Source: Chromera velia
Taxonomy: Eukaryota; Sar; Chromeraceae
DNA length: 64,000 nt
NCBI GenBank assembly: GCA_018398765.1
Contig: JAHBMJ010001605.1
Location: forward strand, 1 to 64,000
Reading direction: 5' to 3'
In this document: positions 36,059 to 46,525 of the stretch, in pieces
Position numbering within the stretch: the stretch's first letter is position 1
How the letters are laid out: every line of letters begins with the position of its first letter
Translations under genes and position numbers: made by a program
The notes under the pieces: model-generated
What the model saw: the letters and a program-made list of their open reading frames with translations, nothing else
What the model was told of the DNA's origin: nothing
The model's database searches: none

Positions 36059-37216
36059 ACGGATGCCAAATAAAAGAGATAAGCACTCTACAAATACGAC
36101 ACACTAGGATGCGCAACGCCAATGCTCCAAACGACCTTTATTTTTGCCTCAAAGGCAGGTTGACAGGCCGACAGGAGAACTTTGGAAAAAGCCGTAACAA
36201 AGATATACTCTCAAAAATCAGTAGAGACGATGGAGGGAAAATCATAGCTGCACTGAGGCCAGCGTACTGCATGGGAAAGTGATGGAGCTCTGCAATGTGC
36301 AATGAAAACATCTGAATCTCCAAGTAGTTCAGAGCTAACTAAACTGATCGAAGAAATGCAGAGTTGTTGAGACAGTTTTGCGATTGACGTTTAAAGCAGA
36401 CGAGATACACTAAACCAGTTGGGTGAGTGCCTCGGGGGGCCCTTTAGGGGGTCCGCAAATTTAATTGATTGATGCGCACACCATCGGGGCTTGGGCATGT
36501 TAGACTTATGCAGGTGTATGCATGCATAGGGTGGGGGCCATGGCAACGCGCACGAAGTCTGCTTTTCGGGACCATATGAGCATGCACTTGTAACTCCGTG
36601 CGAGTTACTTAAGGGGCACGCATGTGCGAAGTAATTAAGGTATATGCGATCGCGGCTCCGTACGAGTTGCTTGAGGGGCACATTTTGGAATTCGGGTGAC
36701 ACCGTGACGGACAGAGACATATAGAAGCGACCGCCCCCCCCCCCCAAAAATGAGTGCGTGCGATCTCAGCTAGGGCCTCTCGATCGGCTGATCTCAGCAG
36801 AGCTGAGCTGCCCCCCGAGGCGATGATGCATTAATTGAAGCGAATTTCGGGAAATTCGGCCGCGGCCGGGGCCGCGGTGCGCATGCAGTGGACCCCGCAC
36901 ATATATGCAGAGAAAAAGGTCATGTTTTTAATTTATGCATGCAGCTCTCAATTTATATAGGACCGAATTGTATGGATTCGATCTGGCAGCTGAGTAGTCG
37001 TGAAGCTGTTCGGTGTGTGACAGTTGGTGTGCTTTTCTGCTGACCAGCAGGTGTGTGGAGACGTTTCGCGACGACAAGCCGAAGAATCATCAGACTCGCG
37101 CGAGTTTTAGATTTTAATTCTTCCTTTATATATTGGCTGACCTTTGTCAAGTGTTGTTCGTGTAAGTGTGGCAACTGTATATTAGCCAGTGAAGGAAAAA
37201 AGACAAAGCAAAGACG
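36059..37216. other. Upstream region of the MHYT gene
   Basis: No gene is firmly supported. A plus-strand frame ending at 36282 (ILSKISRDDGGKIIAALRP) runs out of the last satellite copy and may be chance. A direct repeat, CTCCGTGCGAGTTACTTAAG (about 36595) and CTCCGTACGAGTTGCTTGAG (about 36656), has a spacing of about 61 bp. A C/A homopolymer lies near 36733-36750 and a GGCCGCGGCC palindrome-like block near 36859-36876. The ~200 bp before 37217 presumably hold the promoter and 5' UTR. Confidence 0.4.
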
Positions 37217-38081
37217 ATGGGGAAACAACCAACGATTCTCAACTTCGTTTGTGAGGGGAGGGATTGGCGTAGACTCGTACACTGTCCGTATGCAGATGGA
37301 GAGGAGCTATCGTATACGTTCCTTCCCGAGCTTGTCGCCCTTTCAATTGTGTACGCTTTCTTGGGGTCCTACCTAGGCCTGAACTTCGCTGACAACCTAA
37401 AGCAGGTCTCGGGGGGGACATGGTATTACTCATTTTCCCTTCAGGCAGGCCTTGCCATTGGTGTCTGCGGGGTTTGGACCATGCACTTCTTCGGAATGGT
37501 TGCAATGTTGTTGGGAAGTAAAGATGAAGTATTGAACGAGAACTCGAATTTCAACACGCCCCACATAGCACGTGTGACGATTCTCTTCAATGTTTACTGG
37601 ACGGCTTTCTCGGCAGTGATTGTCACGCTTGCGGCAGCCTGCGCCTTCTTGACGATGACTTGGCGAAAGAAACGAACTGATGTTGCCTGGTCCTGATGGA
37701 GACTCGGGCTTTCTGCCTTTTTCCTTGGCAGTGGTGTCATTCTGATGCACTTTTTCGAAATGGCCGCGCAGTCGGGAAAATTTCGTATGGAGTTCAATTG
37801 GGTCTTCATTTTGGTCTCCTGCGTCCTTGCCTACGTTGTGTCTGCCGTGGGTATGGTCATTTTGTTTTTCTTCAAACAAACGGTGGTGACCAGAATCTTG
37901 GCGGCAATTGTGATTGCCGTCGCCGTGTGCTCCGTGCACTACACCGGCATGCTCTCGGCCAAATACTACTTTTGGGCAGATGGGGTCAGTCGGTTGCCTG
38001 GTCTTCAGAGAAGACAGCCCATCTGCGCGCTTCCCAACATACCGACACACACGCAGACACACATGCATATCCACACGCGCG

Positions 38082-38154
<73 letters not shown>

Positions 38155-38843
38155 CTTGTTTTTGTCTCCGTATGAGTCGCTTTCCCCCCCTTATCCCCCC
38201 CCCCCCTTTTCATCCATTCACGTTCCCCCCCCCGCCCTGTTTCTCTTCTGACTCCATGATGCAGCCTGAAGAGGGGCGAGAGTGGATTAAGGTCAACACC
38301 CAGATTGTCTCTCTCGCTTCCGCCTTCCTTGCCCTTTGCCTCTCTGCTATCGAGAACACCTACGCGAGACAGAGACTGCAGAACCTCCGAGCGATGTCTC
38401 GGAGAGTTCTCCAGAATGCCAACCAAAAAACCCTGAAGAATTTAGAGAATTGCCAGGAAATTCAGGGAGCAGCAGACAACGACGTTCATCTCCACAAAAT
38501 GCTCGAGGAAGCAGCACAAGGAGCACCCCAGCGCGAACAGACCCCCATGGAAAAAGCCATGGCAGGCCGGGGGGACCAGTACCTTGTGGGTAAGGGTGTC
38601 CTCAGCCCCACAGTGATGAGCGATCAAGATCCCATTGATGCGCAGAACCCCTTCCGGCTGCTCTCTGCCAATGCCGATACCCAGGGCGAACTTCCTGCCA
38701 GTGAGAATATGAATGCTCTCTTAGAGGAGGAAGACTGCAACGTCCCAGACGAGGAAGAGGACATGGAGGCAGCGCTTCCTCTGCGCGTCCACCAAACCGT
38801 CCACACCACTGCAGCAGGGGGCGGAGAGTTACAAATGGGGTGA
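37217..38843 (+). CDS. MHYT-domain membrane sensor protein, in-frame TGA
   Basis: Exons 37217-37984 and 38265-38843 (both boundaries phase 0; donor GTCAGT, acceptor ATGCAG). The product has about seven membrane helices. The MHYT motifs are MHFFGM at residue 89, MHFFEM at 177 and VHYTGM at 240, spaced like the three motifs of bacterial MHYT domains, which are proposed to bind metal and sense O2, CO or NO. A last helix (IVSLASAFLALCLSA) leads to a ~160-residue acidic, hydrophilic cytosolic tail. Codon 160 (37694-37696) is TGA, in the loop before helix 4, with conserved sequence on both sides in one frame. Either the copy is dead, the base is wrong, the codon is read through, or an exon model is missing. 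A 50-nt GT-AG intron there would shift the frame. Confidence 0.85.
38092..38151. repeat. (CA)n and (GA)n microsatellites in the MHYT intron
   Basis: A CA run followed by a GA run, preceded by GCGCGC, within the single intron (37985-38264) of the MHYT gene. C homopolymers follow near 38197-38206. Confidence 0.9.
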
Positions 38844-41767
38844 TCAAGAAAGAAGGGGGGAGAAAATGAAGGAAAGGAGGAAGAAAGGAAGGAAGGAAGA
38901 AAAAACGACCGGATGGACGAACAAATGAATGAACGGGAAAGAAGAAGGGAAAGGCTGAAAGCGGAACATAGTCTTTCGGGACGAAAACCAAGAAGGAAAA
39001 AAGGTGAAAAAGCAGGAGAGACAACAGAAGAACGCCACTGCTAGAGGCGGAGCAAGATGAGAGGGACGAGTATCCCCCCCCCTCTCTCATCCTAAGTATC
39101 AGGTCAATCTCCACTCCTCTCCTCTTCTATTTCAGTTGCATGTGAGTCCACGCACCGGCATTCGTGCTGACTTGTCTTCGTGTCTTGTTTCTTTGTGTGT
39201 TTGTTGATTCTTGTATCTATACTGCATGCATCCTCGTGCGGGTTTCTCTTAATCCGACCAGGGGGCGGGCCGGATCTAGTCGATATGCACATCTCGATCG
39301 ACTACTTGTGGTTAAATTCAAAGGGGGGGGAAGATAAGCATCTGTTGACAAAAGGGGGGTCTGCGCTCCGTCTGCTTTCTCTCAATGACTGAAACTGTTT
39401 GCATGAGAAGTGGGAAAGGAGACGCGGGAGAAGGAAAAGCGGGAGGGGCGGGGACCGGGAAGGAAACGTTGTAGAAAATAAAGAATTGAGGAAAATAACT
39501 TTCCTTTTTTCTCATGACATAATGCTGCTACTCTCTTTGCTGTTGCTGCTGTTGTTGTTGTGTAAGTCTCTCTTCATGCCTTTCTCGCATTTGCTATAGA
39601 ATTGTCGGACCCAAAGGGCAGATCCGACGTCATTCAATCGAATTCACATAGTTGCCGCCTTGTATCCTCAGCCTCTACGAGTTCAACCAATCCACGTAGG
39701 TACTGAAGATCAAACAAAGAATGCAGACATGAAGGAAAGAACTGCAGAAAGAAAGAAAGAAAGAAAGAAAGGAACGAACGAAAGAAGGAACAAAGCAAGC
39801 AAGCAAGAATGAAAGGAATGAACGAAGAGAAGGAAGGAGACGGAACATGCGTGGGAACGAAGAGCTGCTCGGCTGTAGGCTGCGACTCTAAACCCGCTGC
39901 GTGACTTCACCCCATTGCATACATGCCTGTGGGTCCATACATGATGTGACTGGGTGCTTGAACGTCTGTTTTCCACAGTGGAGTGAGAGACAGACATTGT
40001 TCGTGTTCTTGAGAAGTGCCCATCGAGCCTTTTGGAACTCCGACTGTAGAACAGATGCAATCAGATGCTGCATGGTTTGAATAGACGCATAAAGTCCACA
40101 TTTGTTTGGAAAATCGAAGGCCCTCTGGGTTGGTAAAAGAGAGATATTTTTGCATGAACACGGGCTTACCTGAAGAAAAAAATGATCGACACGCGGCTTC
40201 ACTCACGCTTTCGCCCCTCGATTGTCCTTCCTGCTTGTCATATCGGCCAATCAGCATGCCGACTGCATGACAAGCTCTTGCATGGTGTGCGCAGATACTG
40301 TTTAATGTCACTGCCCTCCCGTGCTCTCCTCACTTGTGAGTGAAGAGCCCCTTGCTTGGCGGCGACTCTCTGCTCTGCTCTGCTCTTCTCTCGAACGTTT
40401 CGATCATGTGAACATGCCTTTAAATGTTCATTCACGCCCAATCCAATTGTTGTTTATGCACGTCCCCAGACCAACTGTCATTTCAGCCGACTTGACAGTC
40501 CGCTTTCTTTTACCTCCGCTTGTACTGCCAGTGCATCCGAATGAAATGCAACAGCTGGGTTTCGAATCCTTTCCTCCACCCTCTTCATGTCCACCTACAT
40601 TCATCGTCCTTGCATGAGAGAAATCCCTTCATTTCGAAGAAAATTCCACTGGCAACCTGCAGCCAGAAAGCAATCTCATGTAGGTTTCATGTCAAAGTTT
40701 GCCTCCGCCTTGTTGCCCAAAGGCATCTGACTGTAGTTGAATCGAAAATTGTGTATCGTGTTCAACGTGTGTGCATGCCGTTGCATTCCGAATTCAACGC
40801 ATTTTGAATTCAGTCTGACCTCTTATACTTCATGGTCCTGGCAAGACCATTTTGCATGATGAGTGACAATTTGAATGGAGGGATCTGAAGCTCGAAATTA
40901 AGTAAACCATCCGCACAAGTTAAGAAAGAAAGCGACAGTACGATGTGACATTTCATGTTTTTGCCCGCATAATATGGGCCGCATTCATCGATCTTGCTGC
41001 CTAATCAATGGCAGCTGACTGTATTTGCATCAGCGTGCAGCCCCACCGAGCCAGCAATGATTCGCCAATGAAGACAAGATCGACGTCTGGAGGGTCAACG
41101 GGTTATCGGTACTCCTTTATCCATCACACTTTGCTTCTGCTCCTACTGTATGACAATGTCGTGAGTCAGCATGCCCCAATGATGCATTCCGGTTCTGACA
41201 CAGTGACACTGCGCAATTTTCACTCAAAAACCCTTTTGGTGGAAATCCGGTACTATAGATACCAGACTGAGTGTCACAGTGAATTGATTTTTTTTTTAAC
41301 TTGAGAATCTCTAGCTTTTAAAAACATAAACAAAAAAAATATAGCACTAATTCATAGCTTTCAAAAACATAAACAAGAAATCATATATATAGCACTAATT
41401 TGTTGTATTATGATATTTTACTCAACGGTCTTTTAAAAAATTAGTTTTTAAGGCTAAGGCTAAATTAGTTTCCAGATTAGTTTTAAATTTTAGCGAGCAC
41501 ATGTACTTTATATTGTTTTTGGTTTAAAAACTGTGCTTTCAAAAAAATTAATCATTTGTAAAAACAACTTTTATAGAGTAGAATCTAAATCTTTATATAT
41601 ATATGCCCATTATACTACTATATAGTATTTGCAAGCAAAACCAAATCTAGATAACGATACAATCAAAAGTATACATAAGTTCAAACTGTAAACACGAAAT
41701 GAATTAATTCACGAGTACTAAGAAGTGTTGCATGTCCCATTGCCCCGGCTCCTGAGTCAAGCAACAG
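38844..41767. other. Intergenic stretch, no gene seen
   Basis: This lies between the 3' ends of the convergent MHYT and FG-GAP genes. It contains GGAA-rich DNA (38870-38900), a GAAA microsatellite (about 39746-39775), and a hairpin-like pair CACAGTGACACT / AGTGTCACAGTG (41199 and 41270). A ~45-bp direct duplication starts with AGCTTTTAAAAACATAAAC and AGCTTTCAAAAACATAAAC (41312 and 41357). The last 450 bp are AT-rich. Short frames are not protein-like. Confidence 0.45.
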
Positions 41768-44203
41768 CTAGGCAAATACAAAAATTCTGCCTTGGGTGCC
41801 CCCGTCAAAAGTCGGTGCTGTGATGACAATGTCAGCCTGACCATCTCCGGTCACGTCTGCCACTGCAAATTGGAACCCCAGTTGAGCCGAACTGGATCCT
41901 TTGTCGTTATAGAACTTCTCACCTCCATATGTGTCTAAATTTTTCAAACCAGCATTCTTTAAAGCCGAGCTGTAAACAATCAAACAGCTCCCTGCACGCA
42001 CCCCCGGCTGGCAGACTGCAACGTCATTCACGCCATCCCCATTCAAATCCATTATCCCCCCCGCGCTATGTCCAAGCTTCTGCGAAGCAACAACAGGATC
42101 CCCGACGAGTCGACTGAGAGGGCTGAAACTTGTTGCTGAAATCGCAGTGGAAGACGGGGCATCGGCCAAGTCAGACAACCCCCCCTCTTTACCATACAAT
42201 ATGTGTACCACCCCCCCATCTGTCTGACTCTGTGTGTATGCAGGGGAGGTCAGGAACACGTCAAACTGTCCGTCTCCATTCACGTCCCCAGCCGGAAACA
42301 CGCTCCCATCTGCCCAACCCCACGCCGAAGAGCTCTCCATGACTTTCACAGAGGACACACCCAGCGTAATTGCAACGTTTGTATCCCACGGCGAGATGTC
42401 CGTCGCCGTGGGTCGATTCCCCATTCCCGTCACCAACACCACGTTCCCGATGGACGTGCTCAAGGGATCCATCATGATCAAGTCCCCCAACAAATCCCCA
42501 TCCAAGTCCTCACACCCCATATAACGCCCTAGTTTGTGCGTTCCATCATTCACATAGAAGTGCAGAGCCGCGTTACCGAATGAGGTAAACGTGGCCCCAG
42601 TCTGTGCCTTCCAATCATCTGCAGGTTGACCATACAGAACGGAAACCCGTTCAACATCTGGGTCCCCAACGATTAAATCGTCTCTCTTGTCTCCGTCAAC
42701 ATCACAAGCCATTGATGAACACGATGGGGGATCGAAGGGAGACAATGTGTTCACCCTGTTTAGTCTCACGTCGGCCTGTGTATACGAATACGAGGAGGAC
42801 CAACTTTCTCTGCCAAAGAAAATGTAAATTTGAGCGGAAAGGGAAATCTCACCAGAACCGATGATGAGATCTTTGATACCGTCTCCATCTAGATCGGCAG
42901 AGGACACGCACCGATAGCCCATCGTGCTACCCGAGGGCCCATCAATGTAAAATCCCTTTCCGCTTGCACTCAGATTGTCAAGATCGAGGGTATAACTTCC
43001 ATCCTCGAATGCTGCACTTCCGAAGACAACGAAAAATCGGGACGAGTAGCCTCCTATGAGGAGGTCAGCCACTTTGTCCCCATTGATATCCCCCGTCCAA
43101 AGGCTATACCCGTACAGTGTGCTGGAGGAAGTCCCACTGAAAATTGAGGCCCAGGTACTCATGTCACGTGTGATTACTCTTGCGGTTGATGTGGTTGTAG
43201 TGGTTGTGGTAGTAGTGGTTGCACTTTCTGATGAGGAGACAAAGAAACTGTCTCCAAACCGGGAACTCCTGGACCCTGCAGCCTTGACCTGCGCAACGAC
43301 AAAGTCCGACACCTGAATATTCAGTGTGTTTTTCAAAGTGTTGTAAATAGAGGAACCAAGACTGGTTTCTGTAAAGTTAGAGGACGATTGCACTCCTGAT
43401 GCCAGGCTTTCTGCCTCTGAAGTGGCACTGGAGAGCCCCCCCACACTTGTGTATCCGAGTGTGATGTCAAACTCTGCGGACCCGTCAAAACGTGTTGAGG
43501 CTCGTCTCCTTCTTGCCCCTTCCCTCCTGTTTATTGTTTCAAACTGACCCCCTCCTATGCCCTCCACCAATCGTCTGGAAGAGGAGGAGGACAGGGGGGT
43601 CATAGAAGAACTGCAAGATCCCGGACGGAGCTGCTCTCTGAACACGGAGCACAACTGAGTGCCCATCTCATCCCCATCTGCCAATCCAGACCAGGAAAGA
43701 CGAGTGGAGAGACGCAAATACCGATCTGCTCCTTGATTGAGGGTCTGTATTGCAATCCCAATTGCTAGAACCACAGCGGGAAGGAACACGGTCATACAGA
43801 GGTAACATACAACCTCCCGCCCTGGTGAAAACAGGGGAAGCCTCATCTCCTCCTTCGGCCGGGGGGCACATGCCTCTTCCACGTCCCCTCCGGACTGCGG
43901 TTGGTGAGATGTTGGCTCCTCTTTCTTTTCTTGCTTCTGCTGTGACGGCTTTTGCTCCTCTTTCTTCTCTTGCTTTCCTGTCTCTTCCTGCTTTTTATGG
44001 GGAGGAGCAGCACCTTCCCCCCCCTCAAAGTTCTGTTGCTGTGTCATTCCCTCTGCATGCGTTGGCTCGGCGACTTCGGATTCGTCGGGACTACTTGGAG
44101 AATCATCTTCGTCCCCAAGTCCTCGAAAGCCGTGCACAGTTGTTCTGACGGTTCTGGCATTGTTTCTGACGGTGTCCTGAAGGGTCTCAACGTGTTGTTC
44201 CAT
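41768..44203 (-). CDS. Single-pass membrane protein with seven FG-GAP repeats
   Basis: 811 codons, no intron. Residues 1-130 are hydrophilic and rich in Lys/Glu/Gln. Residues about 131-155 form one membrane helix (MTVFLPAVVLAIGIAIQTL), so a type II orientation with the C-terminus outside is likely. Residues about 340-811 carry seven calcium-loop motifs of the DxDGDGxxD kind starting at residues 372, 437, 501, 566, 640, 719 and 783 (for example DLDGDGIKDLIIG, DVNGDGQFDVFLT), as in integrin-alpha beta-propellers. Seven motifs fit one seven-bladed propeller. A Thr-rich run lies just before it (codons near 43180-43225). The likely role is adhesion or ligand binding at the cell surface. The start Met is the only one giving the full frame. 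Nearby genes are intron-rich, so an uninterrupted frame of this size stands out. Confidence 0.9.
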   Translation of the reverse strand: MEQHVETLQDTVRNNARTVRTTVHGFRGLGDEDDSPSSPDESEVAEPTHAEGMTQQQNFEGGEGAAPPHKKQEETGKQEKKEEQKPSQQKQEKKEEPTSHQPQSGGDVEEACAPRPKEEMRLPLFSPGREVVCYLCMTVFLPAVVLAIGIAIQTLNQGADRYLRLSTRLSWSGLADGDEMGTQLCSVFREQLRPGSCSSSMTPLSSSSSRRLVEGIGGGQFETINRREGARRRRASTRFDGSAEFDITLGYTSVGGLSSATSEAESLASGVQSSSNFTETSLGSSIYNTLKNTLNIQVSDFVVAQVKAAGSRSSRFGDSFFVSSSESATTTTTTTTTTSTARVITRDMSTWASIFSGTSSSTLYGYSLWTGDINGDKVADLLIGGYSSRFFVVFGSAAFEDGSYTLDLDNLSASGKGFYIDGPSGSTMGYRCVSSADLDGDGIKDLIIGSGEISLSAQIYIFFGRESWSSSYSYTQADVRLNRVNTLSPFDPPSCSSMACDVDGDKRDDLIVGDPDVERVSVLYGQPADDWKAQTGATFTSFGNAALHFYVNDGTHKLGRYMGCEDLDGDLLGDLIMMDPLSTSIGNVVLVTGMGNRPTATDISPWDTNVAITLGVSSVKVMESSSAWGWADGSVFPAGDVNGDGQFDVFLTSPAYTQSQTDGGVVHILYGKEGGLSDLADAPSSTAISATSFSPLSRLVGDPVVASQKLGHSAGGIMDLNGDGVNDVAVCQPGVRAGSCLIVYSSALKNAGLKNLDTYGGEKFYNDKGSSSAQLGFQFAVADVTGDGQADIVITAPTFDGGTQGRIFVFA

Positions 44204-45182
44204 CGTGAAGCCTCGTCTAATGGTAAACGTAGATTACAAGCGTTGCTACTAAGAAGGCAGAAAGGGGTCGCTTCTTGGCAATGTGACTTGACTTTGTCCT
44301 GCACATGGTCAAGTTATTCAATCTCTTGTACTCAAGCAGGGGTCTTGTACATTCCTGCGTGTATATATATACATCAACGATTGTTCATACAAATTTGTGC
44401 ATGCATGCAATTATATAATCATATCAATACATTCCAAAAGACAATGCACATGCACGTACATATACGCGTGTTCAGCGTCATATATATATACAGAGCGACA
44501 CAATGTATAGGTTGAATGTTGCGCATTTCATGTGTTAATTGTTGCAACACTTTGCAACAGCATGCAACATTTGCATGCAACATGCATGCAATGCTTTGAA
44601 TGAATGTTGCATGTTGCAGAGCATTAATTGCATGCATGTTGCGTAGCAGGATGTTGCATGTTGCGTTAAGAGCGCGTGCATACCGATACGCGTACGTTAC
44701 GGGAAGGAAGCAAATAGTGCTTGCCAGCTGCATGGTGATATATTAATATATGTTTGCAAGCGAGGACAATTTCGTTAACCAGTCGTCCTGCCTGCACGGT
44801 GTACACAGCGACAAGCAAAGGAAAGTTGGACGTGCCTGTGCATTGTGAAGGACTCAAGTGCTCTGACCGCAACAGTCTGATCGATCCCTCAAAGTGAAGA
44901 CGTTCGAAGACAAGTTTTTGGGATTGCACTGTAGACGAACCAAAAGAACCACTCTGCCAAAGTTCTTAGTAGGGCTTTCTTCACCACGGCTTCACAACCA
45001 TAGAGTTCCCAGGAGAGCTGGAAGAGCAGGCAAAGAGAACATCTGTCCGACTGACAAGAAAGCCTGCATGGCTCTCGACATGTTCGTATGATCAACTACA
45101 TGCATGCCGCAATTGGCTGACACTTAACAAAGAGGTATACCATCAAGTGGGAGACACGAAAGCAAGGTTACAAACTACCAGC
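44204..45182. promoter_or_regulatory. Divergent upstream region of two surface/secreted genes
   Basis: Only ~980 bp separate the starts of the FG-GAP gene (minus) and the secreted cysteine-repeat gene (plus), so both promoters must lie here. The middle (44520-44670) is packed with GTTGCA / TGCAAC / TGCATG words, including many short palindromes. TATATATATA runs occur near 44361 and 44480. No specific factor site is assigned. Confidence 0.4.
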
Positions 45183-46303
45183 ATGGTACGCATGCGACTG
45201 GAGGCTCAGGCTGCTTTCCTTCTGTTCCTCTGTCACATTGCCGGGGTCTTCGCGTCGCCTTCCGATAAGTTGGGCCCGCAAGGCAGGAGAGGGAAGCCCC
45301 CGAAGGCTGAGCCAGATTTGGCCATGATGAGCTTCTTGGAAAACAGAATGTGAGATACCGGCGATAGACGGCACCAAGTTCCCCTAATACTCCCCCACCT
45401 CATGCGCCCTTTTGCCATTCTTCCCGTCTTTCGGCTTTTTCTTTGCATTCGCCATATATGTGTACATTCGTGTGATCCATGGCTTTTTCGAGTCAGCTGG
45501 AACTCTCTCTCAACCCCCCCGTGCTGTTAATCGGCTCTCAACCCTCCAACCATTGTGTTGTATGAGTGTTTGCTCCTCCACTTGTTCAATAGACTTGCAT
45601 TGCTTCTGCCTCTTTCCCTCTTCGATCCCGTCTGGAGTCTCCCACCCTAAATTAGATATGCCAGCATGCTATAAAAACATTCGCACATCGGTTCTACTTT
45701 TGCTTTTCCTCTCAGTGCTTGTGTTTCATTTGATTTTCCTAAGCAACCCCGTTTCCATGTCCTCTTCTGCAGGACTGAAGAAACTACAGGAGCTGATCTG
45801 TGAGTAGATGCATACTTTCATATGCGTCTCTCATGCAGTTCTGTGCGTCTGTGCATCGTTTTAGAGTGCCCAACCGAAACCCGAATTCATGGGATGACCG
45901 AAACATTCTCTTCCCTTTCTACAGTGACCCTAGAAGATGCAGATGCGAATCTGCTGCCATCCCCACGGCATATGACTGAAAGTCGGTCTTTGATTGTGTG
46001 TTTGTATGCCATGTGGTCTGTTTGATTTTCATACGTGTGCGCAGGTTTGCTGCGATTCGGGGAGCAGGAGGCAAAGTCCCGAAGAAGAGCAGAGGCACAG
46101 GGAAGGCCAAGGTGGGAGGCACAAAGACCATGAGGAAAAAGTCCAAACCGTTCCCCTTCGCTGTGCCCACACCACCAACGCTTTCGGCGTCGGCAGATGA
46201 GAACGATACTCCTGACCACGCAAAAACGTCCGTCCATTCGTCTGCCTGTGTGTCTGTGTGTCTGTCTCTGTCTCTGTCTCTGTCTCTGTCTCTGTCTCTG
46301 TCT

Positions 46304-46335
<32 letters not shown>

Positions 46336-46393
46336 CTCCCTGTCCTTGTCCCTCTCCCTGTCCTTGTCCCTCTGCCTGTCCCTGTCCCTCTCC

Positions 46394-46454
<61 letters not shown>

Positions 46455-46459
46455 TGTTT

Positions 46460-46525
<66 letters not shown>

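Noticed and set aside
37682-37731. 50-nt intron removing the TGA in the MHYT gene
   Set aside because: The boundaries look good, but removal shifts the frame and loses the second and third MHYT motifs, so it is not used in the gene model. It is kept as an open alternative in the findings.
39888-40311. Minus-strand frames of 104-134 codons
   Set aside because: Composition is not protein-like, with no splice context and no recognisable motif.
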